NCBI RefSeq assembly: GCF_900188395.1
Contig: NZ_FZOB01000012.1
Coordinates: 1-51,590, forward strand
Length of the DNA stretch: 51,590 nucleotides
Direction: 5' to 3'
Source of the DNA: Desulfurobacterium atlanticum
GTDB taxonomy: Bacteria; Aquificota; Aquificia; Desulfurobacteriales; Desulfurobacteriaceae
Made by a program: the position numbers and the translations under genes. The notes beneath the pieces are model-generated. The model searched no databases, was not told the DNA's origin, and saw only the letters and a program-made list of their open reading frames with translations. Positions 8,439 through 16,822 of the stretch are shown piece after piece. Every line of letters starts with the position of its first letter. Position 1 is the stretch's first letter.

Positions 8439-9305
8439 ATGGAGGAATTTAAAGAGATTTCAATAATCGGACTTGGACTTATTGGAGGTTCATTTGCACT
8501 TAATCTTAAAAATGGAGGATTTAAAGGGAAAATTACCGCCGTTGACCTTAATCCTGAAGCTATAGAAAAAGGTAAGGAGCTTGGTATAATAGATGACGGA
8601 GATACAGAGGGAGAGGCGATTAAAACAGCTGACCTTGTAGTTATTGCGACCCCTGTAGGTGCCTACAAAAGCGTAATTAAAACAATAAAAGAAAAGATAG
8701 ACAGAAACAAAAAAGTAATAGTTACAGACCTTGGCAGTGTAAAGGGACAGCTGGTTTACTTTTGTGAAAAAGAACTTGAAGGAGTTGCACCTTTTGTTGG
8801 TGGCCATCCGATAGCAGGAACTGAAAAATCAGGCGTTGAAAACAGCGTTAACGGCCTTTTTAAAGGAGCAAAATTCATAATTACACCCACTGAAAACACC
8901 GACATAAAAGCAAAAGGGAAAATAAAACAGCTGTGGCAAAAACTCGGGTCAGAAGTTATAGAAATGGATCCTTACTACCATGACCAAATTTTTGCATCTG
9001 TAAGCCATCTTCCCCACGTTGTAGCTTACTCAATAGTTGATGCAATAGATATACTCTCTAAAAAATTCAAAACAGACCTTTTCCAGTTTACAGGAGGCGG
9101 TTTTAGAGATTTTACAAGAATTGCGATGAGCGACCCTGTAATGTGGAGGGATATTTGCATTGAAAACAAAGATAATATTTTAGAAGCTATAAAAACGTTT
9201 AAAAATGCGCTCACTGAGGTTGAAAAACTGATAGAAAAAAATGACAGAGAAGGGCTTAAAAAATTCTTTGAGATTGCAAGGGAAAAAAGAAACAAAATCC
9301 AGTAG
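8439..9305 (+). CDS. tyrA: prephenate dehydrogenase
   Basis: It catalyses NAD(P)-dependent oxidative decarboxylation of prephenate in tyrosine synthesis. The N-terminal Rossmann motif GLGLIGGS is followed by the catalytic GGHPIAGTEKSG block and the helical dimerisation half containing FTGGGFRDFTRIA. The 288 aa is a monofunctional length without chorismate mutase or ACT domains. It is the last gene of the run that begins near 5182 and converges on livF; 93 bases separate the stops. Confidence 0.93.
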   Translation: MEEFKEISIIGLGLIGGSFALNLKNGGFKGKITAVDLNPEAIEKGKELGIIDDGDTEGEAIKTADLVVIATPVGAYKSVIKTIKEKIDRNKKVIVTDLGSVKGQLVYFCEKELEGVAPFVGGHPIAGTEKSGVENSVNGLFKGAKFIITPTENTDIKAKGKIKQLWQKLGSEVIEMDPYYHDQIFASVSHLPHVVAYSIVDAIDILSKKFKTDLFQFTGGGFRDFTRIAMSDPVMWRDICIENKDNILEAIKTFKNALTEVEKLIEKNDREGLKKFFEIAREKRNKIQ

Positions 9306-9398
9306 CTTTCTGAACTGTAAAACAGAAAACTATTTTAAGATTTCTATCTGGTTTTAAAAGCCATTCTGAAAGTAAAACCCACAAATAGAAACGTATCC

Positions 9399-10106
9399 TT
9401 AAAATCCAAGATAAGCCTGTTTCACCTTCTCGTTATTAAGAAGATTTTCCGCTTTATCTTCCATTGTTATTCTACCGTTTTCTATAACATAAGCCCTGTC
9501 TGCAATCTTCAAAGCCTGATGGGCATTCTGCTCAACAAGCAAAATAGTTGTTTTATGCTCCCTGTTTATCTTTACAATAATTTCAAAAATCTGTTTTATT
9601 ATAAGGGGAGCAAGTCCAAGACTCGGCTCATCAAGAAGAAGAAGTTTTGGTCTTGCCATAAGAGCCCTTGAGATAGCAAGCATCTGCTGCTCACCACCTG
9701 ATAGTGTGCCACCAAGCTGATTTTTTCTCTCTGCAAGTCGGGGAAAGAGTTCAAAAACATACTCAAGATCCCGCTTTATACCTTCCTTATCATTACGAAG
9801 ATAGGCACCCATATCAAGATTCTCCATCACTGTCAGCTCTGGAAAAATCATCCTTCCTTCAGGAACCTGAACAACACCTTTTGCAACAATCTTATGAGGG
9901 GGGAGACCGTGAATCGGCTCACCGTTAAAAATTATCTCACCTGAACGGGGAGGAACCACGCCACATATTGACATTAAAGTGGTGGTTTTCCCGGCTCCGT
10001 TGGCACCTATAAGAGTAACTATCTCCCCTTCATTAACTGTAAGAGAAACGTTATGTAAAGCCTGAATGTTTCCATAAAAAGTATTTATATTCTTAACCTC
10101 AAGCAT
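9399..10106 (-). CDS. livF: branched-chain amino-acid ABC transporter ATPase LivF
   Basis: ABC ATPase with Walker A GANGAGKTT, signature LSGGEQQMLAISRAL, Walker B LLLLDEPSLGL and the H-loop region; the 'APLIIKQIFEII' tail is typical of LivF. I chose the ATG at 10106 because GGAGAGGAG stands just upstream. It lies inside the end of livG, giving translational coupling. It energises the LivH/LivM pore at the cytoplasmic face. Confidence 0.94.
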   Translation of the reverse strand: MLEVKNINTFYGNIQALHNVSLTVNEGEIVTLIGANGAGKTTTLMSICGVVPPRSGEIIFNGEPIHGLPPHKIVAKGVVQVPEGRMIFPELTVMENLDMGAYLRNDKEGIKRDLEYVFELFPRLAERKNQLGGTLSGGEQQMLAISRALMARPKLLLLDEPSLGLAPLIIKQIFEIIVKINREHKTTILLVEQNAHQALKIADRAYVIENGRITMEDKAENLLNNEKVKQAYLGF

Positions 10107-10899
10107 TGTGCTCCTCTCCAAGGTAAGCTTTTATAACGTCTGGATTCCTTCTTATCTCCTCTGGAGTGCCTTTCGCAAGAAGTCTTCCGTATTCCATCAC
10201 GTAAACCATTTCAGAAATGTTCATAACAAGCTTCATATCGTGCTCTATCAAAAGTATAGCTATCTTCTCATTATCTCTTATGTGGTAAATTAGATCCATA
10301 AGCTCAGCTGTCTCTTTCGGATTCATTCCTGCAGCAGGTTCATCAAGAAGAAGAATTGTAGGTTCTGTGGCAAGAGCCCTTGCTATTTCAAGGCGTCTCT
10401 GTGCCCCGTATGGTAAATTTTTCGCAAGTTCATTTACATACTTTTCAAGACCTACAGTTTTAAGAAGCTGATAGCTTTTCTCTATCGTTTCCTCTTCCTC
10501 TTCTTTTGTTTTCGGCGGTCTAAAAATAGCGCCAAGAATGCCTGTTCTTGTCCTGCAGTGTCTTCCTATCATAACGTTCTCAAGTGCTGTCATATTGGGA
10601 AAAAGCCTTATGTTCTGAAAGGTTCTTGCAAGGCCAAGTTCTGTAATCTGATTGGGCTTTAAACCGTTAATCCTTACCTTTTTGCCTTCTTTTGTTTTCA
10701 AAAATATATCTCCGGAAGTCGGCTTATAGATTCCAGTTACACAGTTGAAAAATGTTGTTTTTCCAGCACCGTTTGGACCTATAAGGGCAACTATCTGCTC
10801 AGGATAAACTTCAAGAGTTACATTATCAACAGCTACAAGACCACCAAACTTTTTAGTTAAATTTTTAACTTCAAGAATAGGCTCCTTTTGTGCTTCCAT
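10099..10899 (-). CDS. livG: branched-chain amino-acid ABC transporter ATPase LivG
   Basis: 266-aa ABC ATPase with Walker A GPNGAGKTT, the LivG-type LARTFQNIRLFPNMTALENVMIG segment, a signature replaced by LPYGAQRRLEIARAL as usual in LivG, and Walker B ILLLDEPAAGMNP. It overlaps livM upstream and livF downstream, as expected for one polycistronic unit. Confidence 0.94.
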   Translation of the reverse strand: MEAQKEPILEVKNLTKKFGGLVAVDNVTLEVYPEQIVALIGPNGAGKTTFFNCVTGIYKPTSGDIFLKTKEGKKVRINGLKPNQITELGLARTFQNIRLFPNMTALENVMIGRHCRTRTGILGAIFRPPKTKEEEEETIEKSYQLLKTVGLEKYVNELAKNLPYGAQRRLEIARALATEPTILLLDEPAAGMNPKETAELMDLIYHIRDNEKIAILLIEHDMKLVMNISEMVYVMEYGRLLAKGTPEEIRRNPDVIKAYLGEEHNA

Positions 10900-12103
10900 C
10901 CTTTTCTAACTCCTTCTTTTTGTAAACGAATCTTCCACCTCTAAAAGGAATTAAACCTTCAGGTCTAAACACCATTACAAGAACCATCGCAAGACCAAAT
11001 ACAAGCATTCTGTAATCTGAGAAAGCTCTTAAATACTCCGGCAAAAGTATCATCATAAGTGCGGCAATTATCACACCAACTATTGAACCCATTCCACCAA
11101 GAACAACTATAGCAAGAATAACCACAGATTCAAAAAAAGTAAAGCTTGCAGGGTTAACAAATGTAGTTTTAGCGGCAAAAATAACCCCTGCAAACCCCGC
11201 CCATGTGGCACCAAGGGCAAAGGCAGAAAGTTTAGCTTTAACTCTATCTATTCCCATCGCCTGACATGCTATCTCATCCTCTTTAAGAGCAAGCCATGCC
11301 CTTCCAAGACGGGAATTTTGAAGTCTGTTTACAACAAAAATTGTAAATATTACAAGGGCAACGGTAATGTAATAGATGAAAACCAAAGACTGGTCAACAT
11401 TCATCTTTATTCCAAAAAGAGACGGCCTCGGAATGCCTGAAATACCACTTGGCCCGTTTGTAAGACTATCCCAGTTTTCAAGAACAATTCTAATAATTTC
11501 TCCAAAACCAAGAGTAACAATGGCAAGATAATCACCACGGAGCCTTAAAATCGGAAAAACAAGAATAATACCTGCTATAGCAGCAAGAATACCTGCAATG
11601 GGAAAAACTGCCCAGAATCCAAGTCCAAAATATTTGTTCAAAAGTGCGTATCCATAAGCCCCAACAGCATAGAAGGCAACATACCCAAGGTCAAGAAGAC
11701 CAGCAAGCCCCACAACGATATTAAGTCCAAGACCAAGAACAACATAAATCAACGCTGTTGTCATGATGTTGGTCTGATATGAAGAGAAGATTAAAGGAAA
11801 AACGAGAATGAACACCAAAGCGGACAAATATATAAGTTTACTGTAATAAGGATGATTTAAAAGCTTATAAATAAAAGTATCTTCGGTATTTCCACCAGCT
11901 TTCTTATCTCTCCTTTCAAGAAGATATCTCCACAGCATTGACAAAAAGAACGCTCCGATAAAAACATAAATAACGTTATTCCATCTGTAAGAAACACTGT
12001 TTTCAGCAGGATGAAGCTTAATAACCATAATGGGAAATGTGAGAAAAACAAACCATAAAGCCGTTATAAGCGACTTTTTCATCTCTTCTACCACTCTTTC
12101 CAT
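10871..12103 (-). CDS. livM: branched-chain amino-acid ABC transporter permease LivM
   Basis: A polytopic membrane protein with the LivM hallmarks GLGLNIVVGLAGLLDLGYVAFYAVGAY, LRLRGDYLAIVTLGFGEIIR and the EAA-like LALKEDEIACQAMGID cytoplasmic loop. The 410 aa includes an N-terminal extension of ~85 residues with two extra hydrophobic segments, seen in many LivM proteins. A start seven codons downstream (MKKSLITALWF, 12082) is equally plausible; neither has a strong ribosome site. Confidence 0.93.
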   Translation of the reverse strand: MERVVEEMKKSLITALWFVFLTFPIMVIKLHPAENSVSYRWNNVIYVFIGAFFLSMLWRYLLERRDKKAGGNTEDTFIYKLLNHPYYSKLIYLSALVFILVFPLIFSSYQTNIMTTALIYVVLGLGLNIVVGLAGLLDLGYVAFYAVGAYGYALLNKYFGLGFWAVFPIAGILAAIAGIILVFPILRLRGDYLAIVTLGFGEIIRIVLENWDSLTNGPSGISGIPRPSLFGIKMNVDQSLVFIYYITVALVIFTIFVVNRLQNSRLGRAWLALKEDEIACQAMGIDRVKAKLSAFALGATWAGFAGVIFAAKTTFVNPASFTFFESVVILAIVVLGGMGSIVGVIIAALMMILLPEYLRAFSDYRMLVFGLAMVLVMVFRPEGLIPFRGGRFVYKKKELEKDGSTKGAYS

Positions 12104-12118
12104 CTTTCTAACCTGCCA

Positions 12119-13027
12119 TTAAACTTTTTCAGTATTTGATTTTCCTAAAATTCCAGCAGGACGGAAAATAAGAATAAGAACAAGAATTATAAACGCAAAA
12201 ACATCCTCATAATCGCTTGAAATATACCCTGTTCCAAAACTTTCAGTCAAACCAAGAACAACTCCACCAAGAGCAGCACCTGGAATGCTGCCGATACCAC
12301 CTAAAACAGCAGCGGTAAAAGCTTTAAGCCCTGCGATAAAACCTATGAAAAAGTTTATCTGCCCCACATAAGAACCTATCAAAACACCGCCAACAGCAGC
12401 AAGGGCAGAACCTATAATAAAAGTCAAAGAAATCGTCTTATCAACATCCACACCACACAACATAGCCATCGTTTTATTCTGGGCTGTTGCTCTCATGGCT
12501 TTTCCCATCTTTGTCTTTTTAACAAAGAGATGAAGGGCAATCATCACTATAACAGTTACAACTATGATAACCACTCCAACAGGATCAACATAATCTGCTA
12601 TTTTATCAAGAAACTTAGGAACAGGAATAATTTCTGGAAAAGGCACAAAATCAGCGGTCTGAGAAAGCATAACATAGTTTTGCAAAAATATTGACATACC
12701 GATAGCACTTATAAGAGGCGAAAGACGTGAAGCATGCCTTAAAGGCTTATAGGCTATCTTTTCAACTGTAAACCCATAAGCAGAAGAGTAGATAACAGCA
12801 ACAAGCGTTGAAATAAGGAAAACAAAAACGATGTTTAATCCCATTGAAGCAAGAATAGTTGCAGTTATAAGAGCTACAAAAGCTCCTATCATATATATCT
12901 CACCGTGAGCGAAATTGATAAGCTGAATAATTCCATAAACCATTGTATAACCAAGTGCTATAAGAGCATAAATACTGCCTTTTGTTAACCCGCTCATAAA
13001 AAGGTCCAAAAAGTAAGCCCAGTCCAT
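12119..13027 (-). CDS. livH: branched-chain amino-acid ABC transporter permease LivH
   Basis: Inner-membrane permease with the LivH signature GSIYALIALGYTMVYGI followed by INFAHGEIYMIGAF, and the GLKAFTAAVLGGIGSIPGA segment. I start it at the ATG at 13027 (MDWAYFLDLF) because GAGGAGCAGCG precedes it. A start five codons upstream would lie inside that ribosome site. It is separated from livK by about 95 bases that hold a strong hairpin. Confidence 0.93.
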   Translation of the reverse strand: MDWAYFLDLFMSGLTKGSIYALIALGYTMVYGIIQLINFAHGEIYMIGAFVALITATILASMGLNIVFVFLISTLVAVIYSSAYGFTVEKIAYKPLRHASRLSPLISAIGMSIFLQNYVMLSQTADFVPFPEIIPVPKFLDKIADYVDPVGVVIIVVTVIVMIALHLFVKKTKMGKAMRATAQNKTMAMLCGVDVDKTISLTFIIGSALAAVGGVLIGSYVGQINFFIGFIAGLKAFTAAVLGGIGSIPGAALGGVVLGLTESFGTGYISSDYEDVFAFIILVLILIFRPAGILGKSNTEKV

Positions 13028-13055
13028 CTCGCTGCTCCTCATTCAAACATAAATT

Positions 13056-13091
13056 GACGGTGAGAAGCATTATACAACACTTCTCACCGTC
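13056..13091 (-). terminator. intercistronic hairpin between livK and livH
   Basis: A perfect 12-bp inverted repeat: GACGGTGAGAAG (13056-13067) with CTTCTCACCGTC (13080-13091) and a 12-base loop. On the transcribed minus strand it follows the livK stop. It is not followed by a solid U run (AATTTATG), so it is more likely an attenuator or mRNA-stabilising hairpin than a full terminator. That would favour the binding protein over the membrane components. Confidence 0.7.
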
Positions 13092-13122
13092 CTAATTTAG
13101 TATGCAGAAAAATATATGCTTT

Positions 13123-14250
13123 TTACTTTGAAGGTGCATAAATCTGAACAAACTTTCCGTTCCTTACCTGATAAACTGCAAAGCCTACACCTTCAGCTTC
13201 ACCTTTTTTATCAAACTTAATTTTTCCAAGTGGTGTTTCCACATAGTTTGAGCGAAGTGCAGCAGTAACTTTATCAAAATCTGTTGTTCCTGCTTTTTTG
13301 ATAGCCTCAAAAAGAGCCTGTGTCGCAGCATAAGCGTTAAAGTAAAATGCTCCCGGCTTTGTTCCATACTTTTTCTTATGTTCACTAAAGGCAACCTTAT
13401 AGAGAGGATTTCCAGAAATATCCTTTGGACCTGAAGCATAAACTCCTTCTGCGTACTTTCCAGCTACCTGAATAAACTTATCGTTCTTTATACCATCACC
13501 GGAAATAAAAGGCGCTTTAAGTCTTTTTCTTCTCATTGTCATAACAATTTTTGAAGCTTCTGGATGGTATCCACCAAACATTACAACATCTGGACGAGCT
13601 CTTTTGATTTTTTGAACAACAGCAGAATAATCCATAGCTCCCGGAGTTATACCCTCAAAAAGAACAACTTTGGCTTTACCGCTCTTTTCTATATAGTTTT
13701 TAACATAAGTTGCAAGACCTTTACCGTAGTCACCTTTATCATGAATAATAGCAACTCTTTTAGCATGAAGCTTGTTAATTATAAAATCAGCCTGCAGTTT
13801 GCCCTGTGCATCATCAGGAGCAATTGTTCTGAAAAACACAGGATATCCAATCTCTGTAAGAGAAGGATTTGTTGCAGATGGAGAAATTACAGGAATTTTA
13901 TCCTGTTTATAGATAGGAAGAGCCGCCTTTGTTGCTCCACTACAGATATGACCAATTACACCTACAACCTTGCTTGTAACAAGGCTTGTAGCAACGTTTG
14001 TCGCCACTTCCGGCTTACACTGGTCATCAAGAACGATAAGTTCAATCTTCTTACCAAGAATACCACCGTTTTTGTTGTACTTTTCTGTAACTATCTTAGC
14101 CGCGTGAACTGTCGGAATACCGAAAGGAGCAAGATCACCTGTGTGAGGCCCTGCAACCCCTATTTTGATAACATCTGCAGCAATAGACGGCGCAACTGTC
14201 ATAAGCACCGCAACTAAAGCTACAGAAAGAAGGCTAAATATCTTCTTCAT
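13123..14250 (-). CDS. livK: branched-chain amino-acid ABC transporter substrate-binding protein
   Basis: Periplasmic binding protein of the Leu/Ile/Val (type I periplasmic fold) family, 375 aa. It has a Sec signal MKKIFSLLSVALVAVLMTVAPSIAA, then the mature start DVIKIGVAGPHTG and family blocks such as AVIGHICSGATKAALP and VISPSATNPSLT. It is the first liv gene; GGAGGTAGCAG lies before the ATG. Ligand identity within the HAAT family (amino acids, amides, urea) cannot be fixed by inspection. Confidence 0.93.
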   Translation of the reverse strand: MKKIFSLLSVALVAVLMTVAPSIAADVIKIGVAGPHTGDLAPFGIPTVHAAKIVTEKYNKNGGILGKKIELIVLDDQCKPEVATNVATSLVTSKVVGVIGHICSGATKAALPIYKQDKIPVISPSATNPSLTEIGYPVFFRTIAPDDAQGKLQADFIINKLHAKRVAIIHDKGDYGKGLATYVKNYIEKSGKAKVVLFEGITPGAMDYSAVVQKIKRARPDVVMFGGYHPEASKIVMTMRRKRLKAPFISGDGIKNDKFIQVAGKYAEGVYASGPKDISGNPLYKVAFSEHKKKYGTKPGAFYFNAYAATQALFEAIKKAGTTDFDKVTAALRSNYVETPLGKIKFDKKGEAEGVGFAVYQVRNGKFVQIYAPSK

Positions 14251-14293
14251 TCTGCTACCTCCTTTTAATAAAATATGAGTTTAATTTCCAATT

Positions 14294-14851
14294 TTATCTC
14301 AATCCTAAAAGTCTGTCCAGAATAATGGATGCAGCAGAACGAACAGAAAGATGATTATAATCGGTAGGACCGCATATAGGTTCAAGAATATAATCAGCCC
14401 TTTTCACAAAATCTTCTGTAAGTCCCCAGCCTGTTCCAAAACATATTACATAAGGAGAATCTTCTTTATTTATCAATTCCCTCATTTGCCCGAAAGAAAC
14501 TGCATTTTCATATTTTTTAGCAGTTGTGACAACAACCTTTGGTTTCTTTCCCTCAATTTTTTCAATATCCGAAACAACATTTTCAAAATAAGGAACAGCT
14601 TTCACAAGTTTTAAAGCTTCCCATCTTTTCGGGTTATACTCTCTTCCATGCCCTCCCTGCCAGAAGGAGAGAAGCTTATTTGCAAGCCAGAGATGATTCT
14701 CTATCGGTTGAACAATGTAATAACCTTTAATCCCATAAGTTCTTGAAGACCTTGCAATATCATGGATATCAAGGGTTGTTAAAGAGGTGGTCACAACCCT
14801 TCTTTCTTTATTGTAAACAGGATAGTGAAGCAGTGAAACATAAACGGACAT
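14294..14851 (-). CDS. SAM-dependent RNA methyltransferase (SPOUT-like, PF09936 type)
   Basis: The 185-aa protein resembles the small bacterial RNA methyltransferase family found alone or fused to TrmD in thermophiles. Features are MSVYVSLLHYPVYNKE at the start, TTSLTTLDIHDIARSSRTYG, and a C-terminal knot-like segment with PYVICFGTGWGL, EPICGPTDYNHLSVRSAASIILDRLLG. The target RNA is unknown. It directly abuts the UbiB-like gene upstream and is followed 43 bases later by livK. Confidence 0.85.
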   Translation of the reverse strand: MSVYVSLLHYPVYNKERRVVTTSLTTLDIHDIARSSRTYGIKGYYIVQPIENHLWLANKLLSFWQGGHGREYNPKRWEALKLVKAVPYFENVVSDIEKIEGKKPKVVVTTAKKYENAVSFGQMRELINKEDSPYVICFGTGWGLTEDFVKRADYILEPICGPTDYNHLSVRSAASIILDRLLGLR

Positions 14852-16378
14852 CTAACCTTCTCCTTTTTTGAAAAAAATATAAGCTCCAGCCCCTGCAAGA
14901 TAAAGGGGAAGTAGGAGCGGTTTAAATGAGAGAACACAGGCTCCACCCAGTAAAAACGCACTTTCAAGTAGCGGAAAATAATCTTTTTTTTCCTTTTCTG
15001 TAAGTTTGCTTTCAATTAAAGACGGCAATCTCTGCATAAAAGAAGTATAAGAAACCGCCGTTTTCATTGTTCTTCTTCTAAAATCATCAAGTAAAAATTT
15101 TGGAATAAGCTTTTTCAAATATGGTTGAAGGACAGGAGGCAGGGTAAATTCTGGATAGATAATTCTTGCCACAGACTCTGTATGTGTAACAGTTTTAAGA
15201 AGAACAAGAAGCTCTTCAGGGAGAACAAGATTAAACTGCTTTGTTATTGCAAGTTCTTCGTAGAAAAACTTTTCAGCATCTATCTTTGAAAGAGGTCTGT
15301 TGTAATACTTATCAAGAAAAATCAGAAGTTCTCTTTTAAGAAGCTGCTCATTCACATCTTTTCCAACAGCTCCAACCATCTTTAAAGCTTCAATAATAAG
15401 GTCAACATCCTTTTTCATAACCGCATAAGAAAACATGAAAAACGCAGAAAAGGTATCCGGACAGAGTCTTCCAATTATTCCAAAATCTACAAAAGCAAGC
15501 CTTCCATCGTCAAGAACAAATATATTACCCGGATGCAAATCTCCGTGAAACACCGAAAGCTCAAAAATCTGCCTGTTTACAACTATAACAAAATCTTCAG
15601 CAAGCTTGCGCCTGTCAAATTTCTCAAGATTTTTCACATCTGTAAGCTTTGTTCCCTCTATAAATTCAGACACAAGAACATTTCTATTTGTATAATCCCA
15701 GTAAACTTCTGGTATAACAAGCCTTGGCTCCTTTTCAACGGCAAACTGCCGAAACATCTCCATGTAGGATGCCTCTTTTGTAAGGTCAAACTCATCAAGT
15801 AAAACCCTTTCAAACTCTTCAACTATGGAAGGAACCCTGTAATCCCTTAAAGGTTTAACAAATCCCGCAAGTTTGTTCACCAAAAGTTTTAGAATGGTTA
15901 TATCTTTCTTTATATGCTTTTCAACTCCCGGCTTTATAACCTTCACAGCAACCTTTTCACCGGACTTTAAAACCGCAGTGTGAACCTGTGCTATAGAGCC
16001 TGAACCTATAGGTTCCTCGGAGAATTCCAAAAACTCATCCCTAATATCACCTAAAACAGAAAGTATCTCTTCTGTCGGAGCGGGAGGAACTTTATCCTGA
16101 AGTTTTTCAAGTTCTTTTATAAACTCTTCAGAGAAAACATCAACCCTTGTTGAAAGCATCTGACCAATTTTTATGTAGGTTGGTCCAAGAGTTTCAAGAG
16201 CAACTCTCAACCTTTCTGGAGGAGGATAGTCAAGCAGAAATTTCCATTTTCTAAAAAAAAGCTTCCCTGCTCTTAAAAAAACAGAAGGAACACGTTCACT
16301 TAAATACTCATAACTACAATAAAAGAGTGCCCCTAAAATATCCCTTAACCTTTTGTTTCTTTCGCCTATTGATATCAA
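14852..16378 (-). CDS. ABC1/UbiB family atypical kinase
   Basis: 508 aa with the AarF/UbiB/COQ8 signature: LGPTYIKIGQMLSTR (the KxGQ motif), the A-rich-loop equivalent in EEPIGSGSIAQVH, VAVKVIKPGV (ATP-site Lys), FHGDLHPGNIF (catalytic loop) and FVDFGIIGRL (metal-binding DFG). The C-terminus carries a hydrophobic hairpin (LLESAFLLGGACVL...PLYLAGAGAYIFF) expected for membrane association. The family supports isoprenoid-quinone synthesis or lipid homeostasis; which applies here is unknown. It overlaps the upstream coiled-coil gene by four bases. Confidence 0.9.
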   Translation of the reverse strand: MISIGERNKRLRDILGALFYCSYEYLSERVPSVFLRAGKLFFRKWKFLLDYPPPERLRVALETLGPTYIKIGQMLSTRVDVFSEEFIKELEKLQDKVPPAPTEEILSVLGDIRDEFLEFSEEPIGSGSIAQVHTAVLKSGEKVAVKVIKPGVEKHIKKDITILKLLVNKLAGFVKPLRDYRVPSIVEEFERVLLDEFDLTKEASYMEMFRQFAVEKEPRLVIPEVYWDYTNRNVLVSEFIEGTKLTDVKNLEKFDRRKLAEDFVIVVNRQIFELSVFHGDLHPGNIFVLDDGRLAFVDFGIIGRLCPDTFSAFFMFSYAVMKKDVDLIIEALKMVGAVGKDVNEQLLKRELLIFLDKYYNRPLSKIDAEKFFYEELAITKQFNLVLPEELLVLLKTVTHTESVARIIYPEFTLPPVLQPYLKKLIPKFLLDDFRRRTMKTAVSYTSFMQRLPSLIESKLTEKEKKDYFPLLESAFLLGGACVLSFKPLLLPLYLAGAGAYIFFKKGEG

Positions 16379-16686
16379 CCCTTATCACCTTTCAATTTTT
16401 CAATCTCGTCTTTCAACTTTTCAATCTCTTTTTTAAGCTCTTCAAATTCCGACCTTGTAACAAGATTCATCTTTCCCAGTATCTTCTCTATTTTGCTTTC
16501 AATTTCTTCTTTCTGCTCCTCTATACTCTTTTTGACCTCAGAAAGAATCTTAACTCCTTCCTTCTCGGCTATCTTACCCTCTTCTTCAAGTTTTTTTACT
16601 ATTTCCTCTATTTTCCTGTTTACCACAGAAATAGCTCCTATCTCAACAAGTGCTATTTTCCTGATAATATCTGAAAGTCTTTCCAT
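16375..16686 (-). CDS. phasin-like coiled-coil protein
   Basis: A 103-aa, highly charged helical protein (KKLEEEGKIAEKEGVKILSEVKKS, then heptad repeats EELKKEIEKLKDEIEKLK). The N-terminal half resembles the short polyhydroxyalkanoate-granule-associated family often found beside UbiB genes. Its stop overlaps the UbiB-like start, so the two are likely translated together. No direct evidence of granule binding. Confidence 0.7.
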   Translation of the reverse strand: MERLSDIIRKIALVEIGAISVVNRKIEEIVKKLEEEGKIAEKEGVKILSEVKKSIEEQKEEIESKIEKILGKMNLVTRSEFEELKKEIEKLKDEIEKLKGDKG

Positions 16687-16822
16687 AACTCCTCCACAAA
16701 TCAGATTTTACATATTTAAATTTATACCATAATCTTATAAACTTCTAAAGAAAAGTTTTCCTTTCAAAGGTTTTTGTTTAAAATAGGAATTCAAAATCGC
16801 TGTTTCTGTTTAAGGAGTTTAG

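Noticed and set aside
9306-9398. Possible terminator or decayed mobile repeat between tyrA and livF
   Set aside because: AAAAGCCATTCTGAA (9356-9370) recalls the repeat and some A/T stems can be drawn, but no convincing hairpin or alignment emerged.
13564-14217. A 217-codon open frame on the plus strand opposite livK
   Set aside because: It mirrors the codon structure of livK, has no ribosome site and encodes a Cys/Asn/Arg-rich sequence unlike any protein; livK is certain.
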